From Candidatus Falkowbacteria bacterium HGW-Falkowbacteria-2 (lineage in GTDB: Bacteria; Patescibacteriota; Patescibacteriia; Patescibacteriales; UBA12465), in the NCBI GenBank assembly GCA_002841655.1, contig PHAH01000018.1, positions 1-11,626 on the forward strand: a DNA stretch of 11,626 nt, given 5' to 3'. Positions within the stretch are counted from its first letter, which is position 1, and every line of letters begins with the position of its first letter. Shown here one piece after another: positions 6,155-11,626 of this stretch. The notes beneath the pieces were generated by a model. That model saw only the letters and a program-made list of their open reading frames with translations. It had not been told where the DNA came from and ran no database searches. The translations under genes and the position numbers were made by a program.

Positions 6155-7516
6155 TTAAAGTTTAACTGCTTTCTTCCCGGTAAGTTTTTCCCACCGGTCA
6201 ATTATTACATCAACAAATTTAGGATCTAATTCGCAGCCATAACAACTCCGTCTTAACTTCTCTGCCGCTATTAACGTGGATCCACTGCCAAGAAACAAAT
6301 CAAGCACTATACGGCCCTCTGTGGAGCTATTCTTAATCGCTTCAGCGCAAAGCTCAATCGGTTTCATTGTTGGGTGGTCGGGGCTCTTTACTGGCTTGTT
6401 ATAACGCCAAACATCAATCTTCTGTTTGCCGCGTTTTATTTGGCCCTCTGCTTTTCCTTTAATCTTTAATTCAAAGCCACTAAATTTCAGCGTAGTAAAT
6501 TCTCCATCGTAGTCAGCTTTTATTTTCATCAAGTCTTCCCACACGTTGCCGTTATCTCTGAGCTCAATAAAATAATGCCCGGTAATTCTCGCCGGCCAAC
6601 CGTAAAGAATTGGCTCGTAAGTATGCTGATAATCGGAGCGGCTTAATGTGAAAGTATTTTTAACCCAAATAATAAAGCTCTGCCAATGGCCGCCTGCTTC
6701 TTCAAAGGCTATCTTCAGGGAATGAAGTTCGCTCGAGCTCATGCAGATATAAATTCCACCGGAAGAAAACTCGATCATGTTGCGACAGGCTGCTAAAAGG
6801 AACTGATAGAATTGCGAGGCGCTCATTTTATCATTTAAGATTCCCTGCCTGTCATTCTTCTCGTGCGTTCCCATTCCCCCGGTGTAGTCCACGTTATAAG
6901 GCGGATCAGTAAAAACCATATCAGCCTTTTTTCCGTCCATCAGTTTTTCAATCGTTTCTCGGTCCGTAGAGTCGCCGCAAATAATGCGATGTCTGCCAAG
7001 TTGATAAACATCTCCTTGCTTTGCTAACGGATCTACGGTGGCCTCCTGCGGCTCTTCATTGAGCTCTATATCTTGGCAGGCCATATCCTCTAAACGTGGC
7101 ATAGCCACAAATCCACTTAAATCAAGAGCATTCAAGCCATTGTTAGAAACGAAGTATTCTAGGCGTTCTTTTGTTACCTCGCCGTATTGAGCGGTACAGG
7201 TTAAAAGGATCTCTTTTGCTCTCTTCTCTGTATCAACATCGATAGCGACAAAAGGAATTTTAGGCAGCGTGTAACCGTCATAGGCCAATGATTCTAGCGC
7301 CACCTTTCTTTGATGACCATCTAAAATTTTCATTTTCCAAGTTATGATCGGTTTAGTAAATCCATTCCTGGTAATGCTGTTTTTAAGCTTTGTCAGATTT
7401 TTAGAACTAATCTCTTTCAGCTCGTCATTAAAAATAATAAAATCTTTAATGTCGGCCGTCTGACAGTCCAGGACTTTATTTATTACTGCTTTAAATTTTT
7501 CGCCGCTATTTGACAT
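6155..7516 (-). CDS. ParB-like domain fused to beta-class DNA methyltransferase
   Basis: This 453-residue fusion methylates adenine-N6 or cytosine-N4 in DNA; the target is unknown. Residues 15-110 are a ParB/sulfiredoxin-like domain with the key LDGHQRKVAL (65-74). The catalytic half has motif IV TDPPYNVDY (203-211), then a HPTMKP segment (381-386), motif I LDLFLGSGST (405-414) for S-adenosylmethionine, and GCELDP (427-432). Motif IV preceding motif I is the beta-class order of the N6_N4_Mtase family. About 50 residues (317-367) between GHYF and DVW form a charged insertion that may be a target-recognition element. Such fusions are common in phages and usually protect DNA from host restriction or alter regulation. 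The gene overlaps the nuclease stop by 11 nt at ATG 7516. An ATG at 7522 or a TTG at 7546 is possible, but longer starts only add overlap. No cognate endonuclease is evident. Confidence 0.92.
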   Translation of the reverse strand: MSNSGEKFKAVINKVLDCQTADIKDFIIFNDELKEISSKNLTKLKNSITRNGFTKPIITWKMKILDGHQRKVALESLAYDGYTLPKIPFVAIDVDTEKRAKEILLTCTAQYGEVTKERLEYFVSNNGLNALDLSGFVAMPRLEDMACQDIELNEEPQEATVDPLAKQGDVYQLGRHRIICGDSTDRETIEKLMDGKKADMVFTDPPYNVDYTGGMGTHEKNDRQGILNDKMSASQFYQFLLAACRNMIEFSSGGIYICMSSSELHSLKIAFEEAGGHWQSFIIWVKNTFTLSRSDYQHTYEPILYGWPARITGHYFIELRDNGNVWEDLMKIKADYDGEFTTLKFSGFELKIKGKAEGQIKRGKQKIDVWRYNKPVKSPDHPTMKPIELCAEAIKNSSTEGRIVLDLFLGSGSTLIAAEKLRRSCYGCELDPKFVDVIIDRWEKLTGKKAVKL

Positions 7517-7934
7517 AGGCATCAATGAAATTCTTCGCTTCTTCAAAGCCGCAGCAAACTACCGCCACGACTCCAAAAACTTTATTTAAAGCATTTATCC
7601 ATTCTGATTGTTCAGTACTAACTTTTCCTCCCAGCTCACGCTTCATCTCTATAAACAACAATATGTTATTTCTTGGTCCAGCTTTCTCAGTTCCTTTACG
7701 TTCAATCATAACAATGTAATCAGGTACGCCTTGGTTTACTCCCATCTCTTTATTGCGCTTCAGTGTCTTGTAGGCAGGTTTCCAAACGCCAAACTGATAA
7801 CTCCCAGCTGGTGTTTCTTGCGCGATGTGACTGAATCTAAGGCCCTTTAAACGAAGATAATTAGCCAATGCCATGCATTCGTTATCTTCACTAGGAACTA
7901 TAGCCTTTGTCGTTTTAATTCTAGGAATAGGCAT
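7506..7934 (-). CDS. VRR-NUC domain nuclease
   Basis: This is a 142-residue stand-alone VRR-NUC protein of the PD-(D/E)xK superfamily. The N-terminal acidic helix has SEDNECMALANYLR (15-28). The central GVPDYIVMI (69-77) gives Asp72. IEMKRELGGKVSTEQSEWI (95-113) gives the Glu96-x-Lys98 pair and the conserved Gln109. All expected catalytic positions are present. Phage members are thought to act on branched or structured DNA, Holliday-junction-like intermediates in particular, during replication, recombination or before packaging; human FAN1 carries the same domain. It starts at ATG 7934, 3 nt after the upstream stop, and overlaps the methyltransferase start. Adjacent SSB and the methyltransferase fit a DNA-metabolism module. 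Confidence 0.9.
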   Translation of the reverse strand: MPIPRIKTTKAIVPSEDNECMALANYLRLKGLRFSHIAQETPAGSYQFGVWKPAYKTLKRNKEMGVNQGVPDYIVMIERKGTEKAGPRNNILLFIEMKRELGGKVSTEQSEWINALNKVFGVVAVVCCGFEEAKNFIDAYVK

Positions 7935-7937
7935 ATA

Positions 7938-8378
7938 TTATTTTCCATCTCCCAGGAGAAAGTTTTTGTTTTCAACTTTTTCAAAAAGAGTTTCATTATT
8001 TTTATCAACTATGTAAGGCAAAAATACTTCTTCAAATTTAACCATCTGAGTATCAATCATTGCCATTTGAGCTACAATCCAGTCACGGATATTCGCCCAG
8101 GCAGTTTTATAAACTTGATCTCTTTTTTTATCTGCAATAACTCCCTCTCCCAAATCACACAATAAACATCCATACATAATTCGGCTAACGTTTTCTAATC
8201 TAGCCGGCAATTTAAAGCCAAGCATTTTCCCATCAATTTCTAATCCAAAACTTAACGCACGGACTTTTCCTTGCTGATCATAATCAAATATCATCCTCTG
8301 CGCTCCATGGGTGGATAAACATTTTTGAATGTTGGCGAAAGAGTTGGTGCTTTTTGATGTGCTATTTTTTAAGGCCAT
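7938..8378 (-). CDS. Conserved phage protein of unknown function next to VRR-NUC
   Basis: This 146-residue protein resembles a widespread phage family of unknown function. An N-terminal helix (FANIQKCLSTHGAQRMIFDY, about 14-33) leads into a beta region (VRALSFGLEIDGKMLGFKLP, 39-58). An amphipathic helix AWANIRDWIVAQMAMIDTQM (93-112) then leads to VKFEEVFLPYI (113-123). The pattern 'helix + HGA + FDY...LSF...LPA...AW..I.DW..AQ...I......EVFLPY' is what I recognise; I recall family members near SSB and recombination genes. Its two cysteines (Cys71, Cys74) form an isolated CLLC with no partner pair, so zinc binding is doubtful. The ATG at 8378 lies 4 nt after the SSB stop. A role in replication or recombination is suggested only by position. 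Confidence 0.75.
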   Translation of the reverse strand: MALKNSTSKSTNSFANIQKCLSTHGAQRMIFDYDQQGKVRALSFGLEIDGKMLGFKLPARLENVSRIMYGCLLCDLGEGVIADKKRDQVYKTAWANIRDWIVAQMAMIDTQMVKFEEVFLPYIVDKNNETLFEKVENKNFLLGDGK

Positions 8379-8382
8379 ATAT

Positions 8383-8835
8383 TTAAAAAGGAATGTTTTT
8401 AACGCTTATCTCTTCAGTACCACTTTGCTCTGATTCTCCCACTGGTTTCTTGGGAGCTGCAGCTGCAGTCCTGGGAGCGGCTGTGGTTTCTCTAGGCTCA
8501 GCGCCATCAGGTGCTTTACCATCCAAAAATTCAAACTCCTGCACAATAATTTCACTGACATAGCCTTTTGTGCCATCCGGTTTATCGTAGGATCTATTAC
8601 TAATTTCACCCTCAACATAAATCTTACTTCCCTTGTGCGCGTACTGAGCTAAAATCTCGGCCGCCTTATTCCAAATCACTAAATTGTGAAAAGTGGCTTG
8701 TTTATTTTTATTCCCTGCTTGGTCCGTAATTGTCTTATTGGTAGCTAGGGTAACGCCACCTACTATCTTCCCGGACTGTGTGTTTCTTAGTTCGACATCC
8801 TTAGTTAGATTGCCGATAAGTTGTGCCTTGTTCAT
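8383..8835 (-). CDS. ssb: Single-stranded DNA-binding protein
   Basis: SSB coats single-stranded DNA during phage replication and recombination. Residues 1-105 are the OB fold, with the family hallmarks MNKAQLIGNLTKDVELRNT, GGVTLATNKT (26-35), FHNLVIWNKAAEILAQY (49-65), KGSKIYVEGEISNRSYDKPD (68-87) and the closing strand FEFLD. Residues 106-140 are a disordered Ala/Pro/Glu tail. The C-terminus ends in NIPF, so the Pro-Phe tip used by bacterial SSBs to recruit partners is kept. The usual run of three or more aspartates is missing; the tip reads EEISVKNIPF. At 150 residues it is slightly shorter than the usual cellular SSB. It starts at ATG 8835, 29 nt after the upstream stop and without a Shine-Dalgarno. 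Identity is secure; partner binding is open. Confidence 0.96.
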   Translation of the reverse strand: MNKAQLIGNLTKDVELRNTQSGKIVGGVTLATNKTITDQAGNKNKQATFHNLVIWNKAAEILAQYAHKGSKIYVEGEISNRSYDKPDGTKGYVSEIIVQEFEFLDGKAPDGAEPRETTAAPRTAAAAPKKPVGESEQSGTEEISVKNIPF

Positions 8836-8864
8836 AAACGTAATAATTAAGTTACTTAGTAAAA

Positions 8865-9395
8865 TTATTTCTTTTTTTTATTCTCCATAACAATTTCGTC
8901 ATAGATTTCTTTAAGCGAGAATATCTCAGCCTGCTTCAGTTCTTTCCCGGCAATTTTATCAACCTGGATTTTTCTCCCAGGCAATACGGCCGCTCTATAT
9001 TCTCCATTAGATGCACCCTCGTATGATTCTTGAATTTCTTTGACAGTCCTGCCGCAGGTAACATCACTGTAAATCAATTTCTTGGCTGCCTCCCTGGGAG
9101 AAAGAATAATCTTTTTCTTTTTAGGCTTTTTAAATTTCACGCTCTTTATTTCCATAGTTCCATCAGCTTTCTTTTCTCCGATTACTTCCGCTCCGTAATT
9201 TCCATTGGGAGCCTCCGGGTCAATGCCGATAAATAAGCTAGGCTGATTATCCGGGACAACATTACGAGCACATGATCTGCAAAGCTTTTCTTTGGCGCGG
9301 CTGAAGATAAACGAATATCTAGGCTTTCCGCACTGGGCGCAAAGATACGGATTTATCCTGCGCCATTTCCTTTCATATGTGTGTGTCTTTTCCAT
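8865..9395 (-). CDS. N-terminal zinc-finger protein, function unknown
   Basis: In this 176-residue protein Cys19-x2-Cys22 and Cys39-x2-Cys42 (LCAQCGK ... LCRSCARN) form a four-cysteine zinc ribbon. Residues 53-90 follow as beta-type sequence (SLFIGIDPEAPNGNYGAEVI). Then comes a very basic stretch (KKPKKKK, 89-95) and a helical C-terminus (SLKEIYDEIVMENKKKK). Segment 98-142 (SPREAAKKLIYSDVTCGRTV, RAAVLPGRK) looks like a small helical domain, but I do not recognise it. High lysine content and the zinc ribbon suggest DNA or RNA binding. It starts at ATG 9395, 6 nt after the upstream stop. It precedes ssb, so a replication or transcription-factor role is plausible but unproved. Confidence 0.7.
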   Translation of the reverse strand: MEKTHTYERKWRRINPYLCAQCGKPRYSFIFSRAKEKLCRSCARNVVPDNQPSLFIGIDPEAPNGNYGAEVIGEKKADGTMEIKSVKFKKPKKKKIILSPREAAKKLIYSDVTCGRTVKEIQESYEGASNGEYRAAVLPGRKIQVDKIAGKELKQAEIFSLKEIYDEIVMENKKKK

Positions 9396-9401
9396 AAAGT
9401 T

Positions 9402-9710
9402 TTAACTAATTCTCCCAAGCAAATAATCCATGTACATTTCTTGATTCTTGATTTCGTTCTGAGTGGCGGCTAAAACTTTAGCGACTTCCGACTTAGTGCT
9501 ATCGTTGCTAGTCACAAATAATTTTTGAAAATAAGCCTCATCAATTTTATTCTTGCGGTAGTTGTTGAACGATGCTTCAAGTAAAGTTTTAATGATCTCT
9601 TTTTCATCCTTAACCACGATGCCGAGTTTGGTTGCTTCCTCCTGGATTTTCTGCAAGTAGTTAACGATAATTTTCACTGGCTTTTTTTCTTCTGTTTTTT
9701 TGTTTTTCAT
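9402..9710 (-). CDS. Lysine-rich helical hypothetical protein
   Basis: This 102-residue, mostly helical protein has a basic N-terminus (MKNKKTEEKK) followed by amphipathic helices (IIVNYLQKIQEEATKLGIVV, EKEIIKTLLEASFNNYRKN, SEVAKVLAATQNEIKNQEMY). The family is not recognised. The frame continues upstream to an ATG at 9779, but those 23 codons run through the GC-rich, hairpin-bearing, inverted-repeat element and look unlike the rest in base composition. I therefore place the start at ATG 9710, which follows a 16-bp A/T palindrome like the other A/T-rich leaders here. The stop is 6 nt before the next gene. If the longer form is real, the element would be partly coding. Confidence 0.6.
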   Translation of the reverse strand: MKNKKTEEKKPVKIIVNYLQKIQEEATKLGIVVKDEKEIIKTLLEASFNNYRKNKIDEAYFQKLFVTSNDSTKSEVAKVLAATQNEIKNQEMYMDYLLGRIS

Positions 9711-9711
9711 A

Positions 9712-9727
9712 AAAATAAATTTATTTT
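9712..9727. repeat. Perfect 16-bp A/T palindrome
   Basis: AAAATAAATTTATTTT reads the same on both strands. It lies immediately upstream of the preferred start at 9710 and overlaps the left arm of the neighbouring inverted repeat. A second A/T palindrome, AATTTAAATT (9848-9857), lies at the other side of the GC-rich core. Confidence 0.85.
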
Positions 9728-9850
9728 CTCCCACGCGGGGCCACTCGATGGCCGGATAATTTCTAGATCCTTGTGCCATTATGGTACCCGAGGGCCGGCA
9801 TGGGGTGGAGCCCTTATTGAATCACCGAGAAGCCTCGACTGGGAGAAAAT
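9723..9850. other. GC-rich hairpin element bounded by 11-bp inverted repeat
   Basis: ATTTTCTCCCA (9723-9733) and its exact complement TGGGAGAAAAT (9840-9850) enclose a core clearly richer in G+C than its flanks. Core hairpins are GGCCA/TGGCC (9739-9743 with 9749-9753, loop CTCGA), AGGGC/GCCCT (9791-9795 with 9810-9814), and CGAG/CTCG (9826-9829 with 9834-9837, tetraloop). CCAT/ATGG (9776-9784) is a further short dyad. The stretch from 9711 to 9864 has no gene I would defend, and A/T-rich tracts flank it on both sides. It could be a replication origin, a structured RNA (either strand), or a protein-binding region. No RNA family is recognised, and no U-run follows, so a simple terminator is unlikely. 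Confidence 0.55.
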
Positions 9851-9864
9851 TTAAATTAAATAAA

Positions 9865-10272
9865 TTATTCCAAGTTGAGTCTTTCCGGTATTGGAGTTTT
9901 CTCCGGTTTTATATATTCACCTGTCTTGATAAATTTTACTGAGAACACTGGTTCTAAAATTGCGCCATTAGCTTTTACTACTTCCACTTTCTTGCCGTCT
10001 AGATAATCTTTCAATGCAACATCGGAAATAAGCTGCTTCTGAGATTTAAGATCAAGAGTTAGTCTGTCGATTTCGTCCACGTCTTTTTTATTATCCGCTA
10101 GAACGTTTTCAATAATCTTTTTCTTCTTCAGTCTTAAAGCTTCCAAGTCTTCTATCACCTCCTGATATTCCTGCAGTGATTCGAGCTGGTCCTTGATGCT
10201 ATGTTTTAAAATCGCCAGCTGATTTCTTTGTTCGTCTGCTTTGGTATAAACCAATTGAAGTTGCAAGGCCAT
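9865..10272 (-). CDS. Coiled-coil hypothetical phage protein
   Basis: In this 135-residue protein, residues 12-90 are strongly helical and charged with heptad-like hydrophobics (QLAILKHSIKDQLESLQEYQ, VIEDLEALRLKKKKIIENVL, VDEIDRLTLDLKSQKQLI), so a long coiled coil is likely. Residues 91-135 form a small beta-type end (KVEVVKANGAILEPVFSVKF) with a Pro-rich finish. The overall plan resembles phage coiled-coil accessory proteins such as those grouped with Mu Gam-like or Siphovirus Gp157 families, but I cannot confirm either from motifs. The ATG at 10272 is 6 nt after the upstream stop. Downstream lies the hairpin-bearing non-coding element. If it is Gp157- or Gam-like it would act in DNA protection or recombination, which would suit the nearby SSB and nuclease genes. 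Confidence 0.65.
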   Translation of the reverse strand: MALQLQLVYTKADEQRNQLAILKHSIKDQLESLQEYQEVIEDLEALRLKKKKIIENVLADNKKDVDEIDRLTLDLKSQKQLISDVALKDYLDGKKVEVVKANGAILEPVFSVKFIKTGEYIKPEKTPIPERLNLE

Positions 10273-10278
10273 AATTTT

Positions 10279-10641
10279 TTAATAGTTATATCTTTTAAAA
10301 GCTTCATCATTGCACGGTACGAGAAATTCAATATTGCTTTTCATCGTGACCTTGTCGCCCACCTGTGCAATCTTCTCCCAGGGCCACACGCCATCTAAAC
10401 CGAGCATCTTCACTTCGAAGTCATTGCTGTTGATGTAATGCGGATTCTGAACGTAAATTGCCCAGTCTGCTACATAACCCCTAACCGCTACCCATCGCAT
10501 TGTCTTACCGGTGTCAGCCACGTTGCAGCCGTTTGGAGAGTCCACTGTTTCGCCTTGAGCGAATATAGTTTCTGGAGGGATTAAAAGTAATTTTTCAAAG
10601 GTCAGAACATCCTTGTACGCACGTTGATGAATTTTTGACAT
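10279..10641 (-). CDS. Hypothetical phage protein
   Basis: This 120-residue soluble protein of unknown function has aromatic-rich beta-type sequence (MRWVAVRGYVADWAIYVQNP, VWPWEKIAQVGDKVTMKS) and no cysteine cluster or membrane segment. It has strong codon continuity and no recognised motif. The frame extends to a GTG at 10686, which would overlap the upstream zinc-ribbon gene by 40 nt. I choose the ATG at 10641 because it lies 5 nt after that gene's stop, matching the common junction spacing here. Its place in the early-type block suggests a role in takeover or replication, with no direct evidence. Confidence 0.65.
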   Translation of the reverse strand: MSKIHQRAYKDVLTFEKLLLIPPETIFAQGETVDSPNGCNVADTGKTMRWVAVRGYVADWAIYVQNPHYINSNDFEVKMLGLDGVWPWEKIAQVGDKVTMKSNIEFLVPCNDEAFKRYNY

Positions 10642-10646
10642 AACCG

Positions 10647-11078
10647 TTATTTTTGAACCATCGTGTGGTGTAAATTGTTTGGGCACTTCACCTTGTCGAC
10701 TTCCAGGGTGCTTAGGATCTCTTCATCGCAATCGATGCAGACATATTTCTTAGGGCCGTCATCTCTTTTTTTCTCAACTACCTTGCCGCTTTTTTTCTGA
10801 TATAGTCCGCGCTGATAGCAGGTGGAACATAAACCTTTGCAGAGATATTTTCCTTTAGGCACATCCCTGCCGCAGTCAGAACATTTGCGATCACCTTTAA
10901 CCTTTTGAACCGTTACGGATTTCTCTGATTTTTTATTTTCCGTTTTTACAATGCTAATTTCCATTAATGTTAAATCTTTTTCTAAGTTACGGATTTCACT
11001 AAATTCCGTTATTTCCCTAAGTTCAACATTGAACGAAATTAAGTCACCAGTTTTTTTGTTTAAGTAATACTTCACCAT
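10647..11078 (-). CDS. Double zinc-ribbon-like protein
   Basis: This 143-residue protein has two cysteine-rich blocks. Block one is Cys66-x2-Cys69 ... Cys80, Cys84-x2-Cys87 (KCSDCGRDVPKGKYLC, LCSTCYQRG). Block two is Cys114-x2-Cys117 ... Cys132 with His137/His138 (YVCIDCDEEI, VKCPNNLHH). Each could hold one zinc ion. The N-terminal 60 residues are unstructured or mixed and Lys-rich. Small zinc-ribbon proteins of this kind are frequent in phage early regions and often bind nucleic acid or host RNA polymerase, but no specific family is recognised. The start is ATG 11078, 5 nt after the preceding tiny gene and behind an A/T-rich leader. Confidence 0.7.
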   Translation of the reverse strand: MVKYYLNKKTGDLISFNVELREITEFSEIRNLEKDLTLMEISIVKTENKKSEKSVTVQKVKGDRKCSDCGRDVPKGKYLCKGLCSTCYQRGLYQKKSGKVVEKKRDDGPKKYVCIDCDEEILSTLEVDKVKCPNNLHHTMVQK

Positions 11079-11083
11079 ATTTT

Positions 11084-11206
11084 TTAAAATATAAATTCAA
11101 TTATTTTTCTCACTAGCCACCACAAATTTATCTTCTTCCCGGATAGATACGCGAAGATCTCTTTTTCTTCCAGGCACTCAATAATTTGCGGTATTGTCCT
11201 CGGCAT
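11084..11206 (-). CDS. Tiny hypothetical protein with hydrophobic C-terminus
   Basis: This 40-residue ORF begins MPRTIPQIIECLEEKEIFAY and ends KINLWWLVRKIIEFIF. The N-terminal half is an acidic helix. The C-terminal half is hydrophobic with Trp-Trp, perhaps membrane-associated or amphipathic. It starts inside the upstream 55-residue gene (29-nt overlap, +1 shift) and stops with TAA 5 nt before the next ATG, the junction spacing used by most genes here. That spacing is the main reason to believe it. A competing 26-codon reading in the frame of the upstream gene starts with GTG directly after its TGA and looks less protein-like. Confidence 0.5.
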   Translation of the reverse strand: MPRTIPQIIECLEEKEIFAYLSGKKINLWWLVRKIIEFIF

Positions 11207-11345
11207 ATTTCCGGCGTGCTACGTTAAGGGCATCAGTTTGATTGTCCGGATTAGCTCGAGATGCTTCAATCATTTCCTTTGGGTCGGCCTTTGATAAATC
11301 CCCTCCGGTTTTTTTTAAGATGCGATAATAATTTCTCCAAGACAT
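11178..11345 (-). CDS. Small hypothetical protein
   Basis: This 55-residue, hydrophilic protein begins MSWRNYYRILKKTGGDLSKA and continues with a helix of alternating charge (DPKEMIEASR, DALNVARRKYAED). The family is not recognised. The ATG at 11345 follows the upstream TAA by 3 nt. It is the only gene here ending in TGA. Its size and pattern resemble small phage proteins that accompany early genes, but no function can be assigned. Confidence 0.55.
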   Translation of the reverse strand: MSWRNYYRILKKTGGDLSKADPKEMIEASRANPDNQTDALNVARRKYAEDNTANY

Positions 11346-11348
11346 AAA

Positions 11349-11626
11349 TTAAAAATTAAAAGCTAGGGTCTTTGGAGCATCAACTAAGATTCTGAAATTC
11401 TGAACAGTGAAATCAATCTCCCAGTAGTCACCACTTTTTATTAAATCTTTCAGCTTCACTCGTTCATCAAGCTCATGCCAGTAGCCGATATTATGTCCTG
11501 ATATTTTGCTCATGATTGCGTACTTCGGGATGCTGGCTCCTTTTAGGAACTCGGCCCCTTTATGCGTTAAGCAGTAATATCCTGACTTACCATTTACTTG
11601 GGCGATTAAGCCCTGGGAACGTGCCT
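11349..11626 (-). CDS. Winged-helix-like phage protein, N-terminus beyond window
   Basis: The frame is open from the right edge for 91 residues, so the start is missing. The visible part begins ARSQGLIAQVNGKSGYYCLT and continues HKGAEFLKGASIPKYAIMSK, then SGHNIGYWHELDERVKLKDL and ends with ILVDAPKTLAFNF. The string 'R..GLI..V.GKSGYY.LT.KG..FL.G...PK' is typical of the end of a winged-helix DNA-binding domain in small phage proteins: the beta hairpin wing GKSGYYCLT followed by a helix. It is probably an early regulator or DNA-binding accessory. Its TAA is 3 nt from the next start. Assignment is by pattern only. Confidence 0.65.
   Translation of the reverse strand, partial: ARSQGLIAQVNGKSGYYCLTHKGAEFLKGASIPKYAIMSKISGHNIGYWHELDERVKLKDLIKSGDYWEIDFTVQNFRILVDAPKTLAFNF

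Noticed and set aside
7517..7546. Upstream TTG start giving MKKRRISLMP before the methyltransferase.
   Set aside because: It only increases overlap with the nuclease gene. Two ATG codons (7522, 7516) lie closer to that gene's stop and precede the ParB-like domain at a normal distance.
485..9236. Several open frames of 64-100 codons on the plus strand.
   Set aside because: All lie antisense inside well-supported minus-strand genes, have atypical composition and show no motif.
9711..9779. N-terminal extension of the lysine-rich protein to ATG 9779.
   Set aside because: The extra 23 codons overlap the structured GC-rich element, differ in composition, and the ATG is part of a short dyad. The ATG at 9710 has an A/T-rich leader like its neighbours.
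9791..9860. GGCCGGCATGG on the plus strand is identical to the start of the hepatitis delta ribozyme.
   Set aside because: The complementary 3' strand needed for stem P1 and the nested P2/P3 arrangement are not found downstream. The match is probably accidental in a GC-rich core.
11097..11345. Possible TGA recoding (as Gly or Trp): the 55-residue ORF, a following 26-codon stretch and the zinc-ribbon gene share one frame separated only by two TGA codons.
   Set aside because: A better reading exists: a TAA-terminated 40-residue ORF in another frame fits the usual 5-nt junction. The large genes contain no in-frame TGA at all, which would be expected if TGA were a sense codon.

Overview
The window is a segment of a tailed-phage (Caudoviricetes-type) genome or prophage. 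The evidence is a run of phage genes in canonical order: small terminase, large terminase, portal, then virion and fibre-like proteins. All 19 genes I support lie on the minus strand, so the region is transcribed from right to left. Gaps between genes are mostly 2-29 nt and there are short overlaps. I see no tRNA, rRNA, integrase, CRISPR array or insertion sequence. The host is uncertain. Only one start has a credible Shine-Dalgarno sequence; the others follow short A/T-rich leaders. The fibre-like protein has a low-complexity style common in uncultured Bacteroidota and Patescibacteria (CPR) and their phages. An unculturable host of that kind is an inference only. Stops are 15 TAA, 3 TAG and 1 TGA, which fits the standard code.

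Right part (about 9400-11626, transcribed first): small early-type genes. They comprise a winged-helix-like protein cut by the window edge, two tiny overlapping ORFs, a double zinc-ribbon protein, a conserved-looking unknown, a coiled-coil protein and a lysine-rich helical protein. Between the last two is a non-coding element (about 9711-9860). It has a GC-rich core with several hairpins, closed by an 11-bp inverted repeat and flanked by A/T palindromes.

Middle part (6155-9395): DNA metabolism. It holds a zinc-finger protein, a single-stranded DNA-binding protein (SSB), a phage protein of unknown function, a VRR-NUC nuclease, and a fused ParB-like/DNA methyltransferase. These probably support replication, recombination and modification of phage DNA.

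Gap 5950-6154: the largest non-coding stretch. It holds a tandem 10-bp repeat and a 116-nt element closed by 19-nt near-perfect inverted repeats with two internal hairpins. It sits directly upstream of the small terminase gene, so it is a candidate packaging (cos/pac) site, a structured RNA, or both.

Left part (1-5949): packaging and virion genes. These are the small terminase, a nucleotidyltransferase-like protein, two small unknowns (one a possible zinc finger), the large terminase, the portal, a modular beta-rich virion-like protein, and a fibre-like protein with a classical signal peptide. The fibre-like gene runs off the left edge. No capsid protease or major capsid protein is seen; they may lie further left.

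The most interesting items are the two inverted-repeat-bounded non-coding elements, a strong excess of the hexamer CTCCCA/TGGGAG (30 copies by hand count) with a 3.7-kb gap in its distribution, and the secreted-looking fibre protein.
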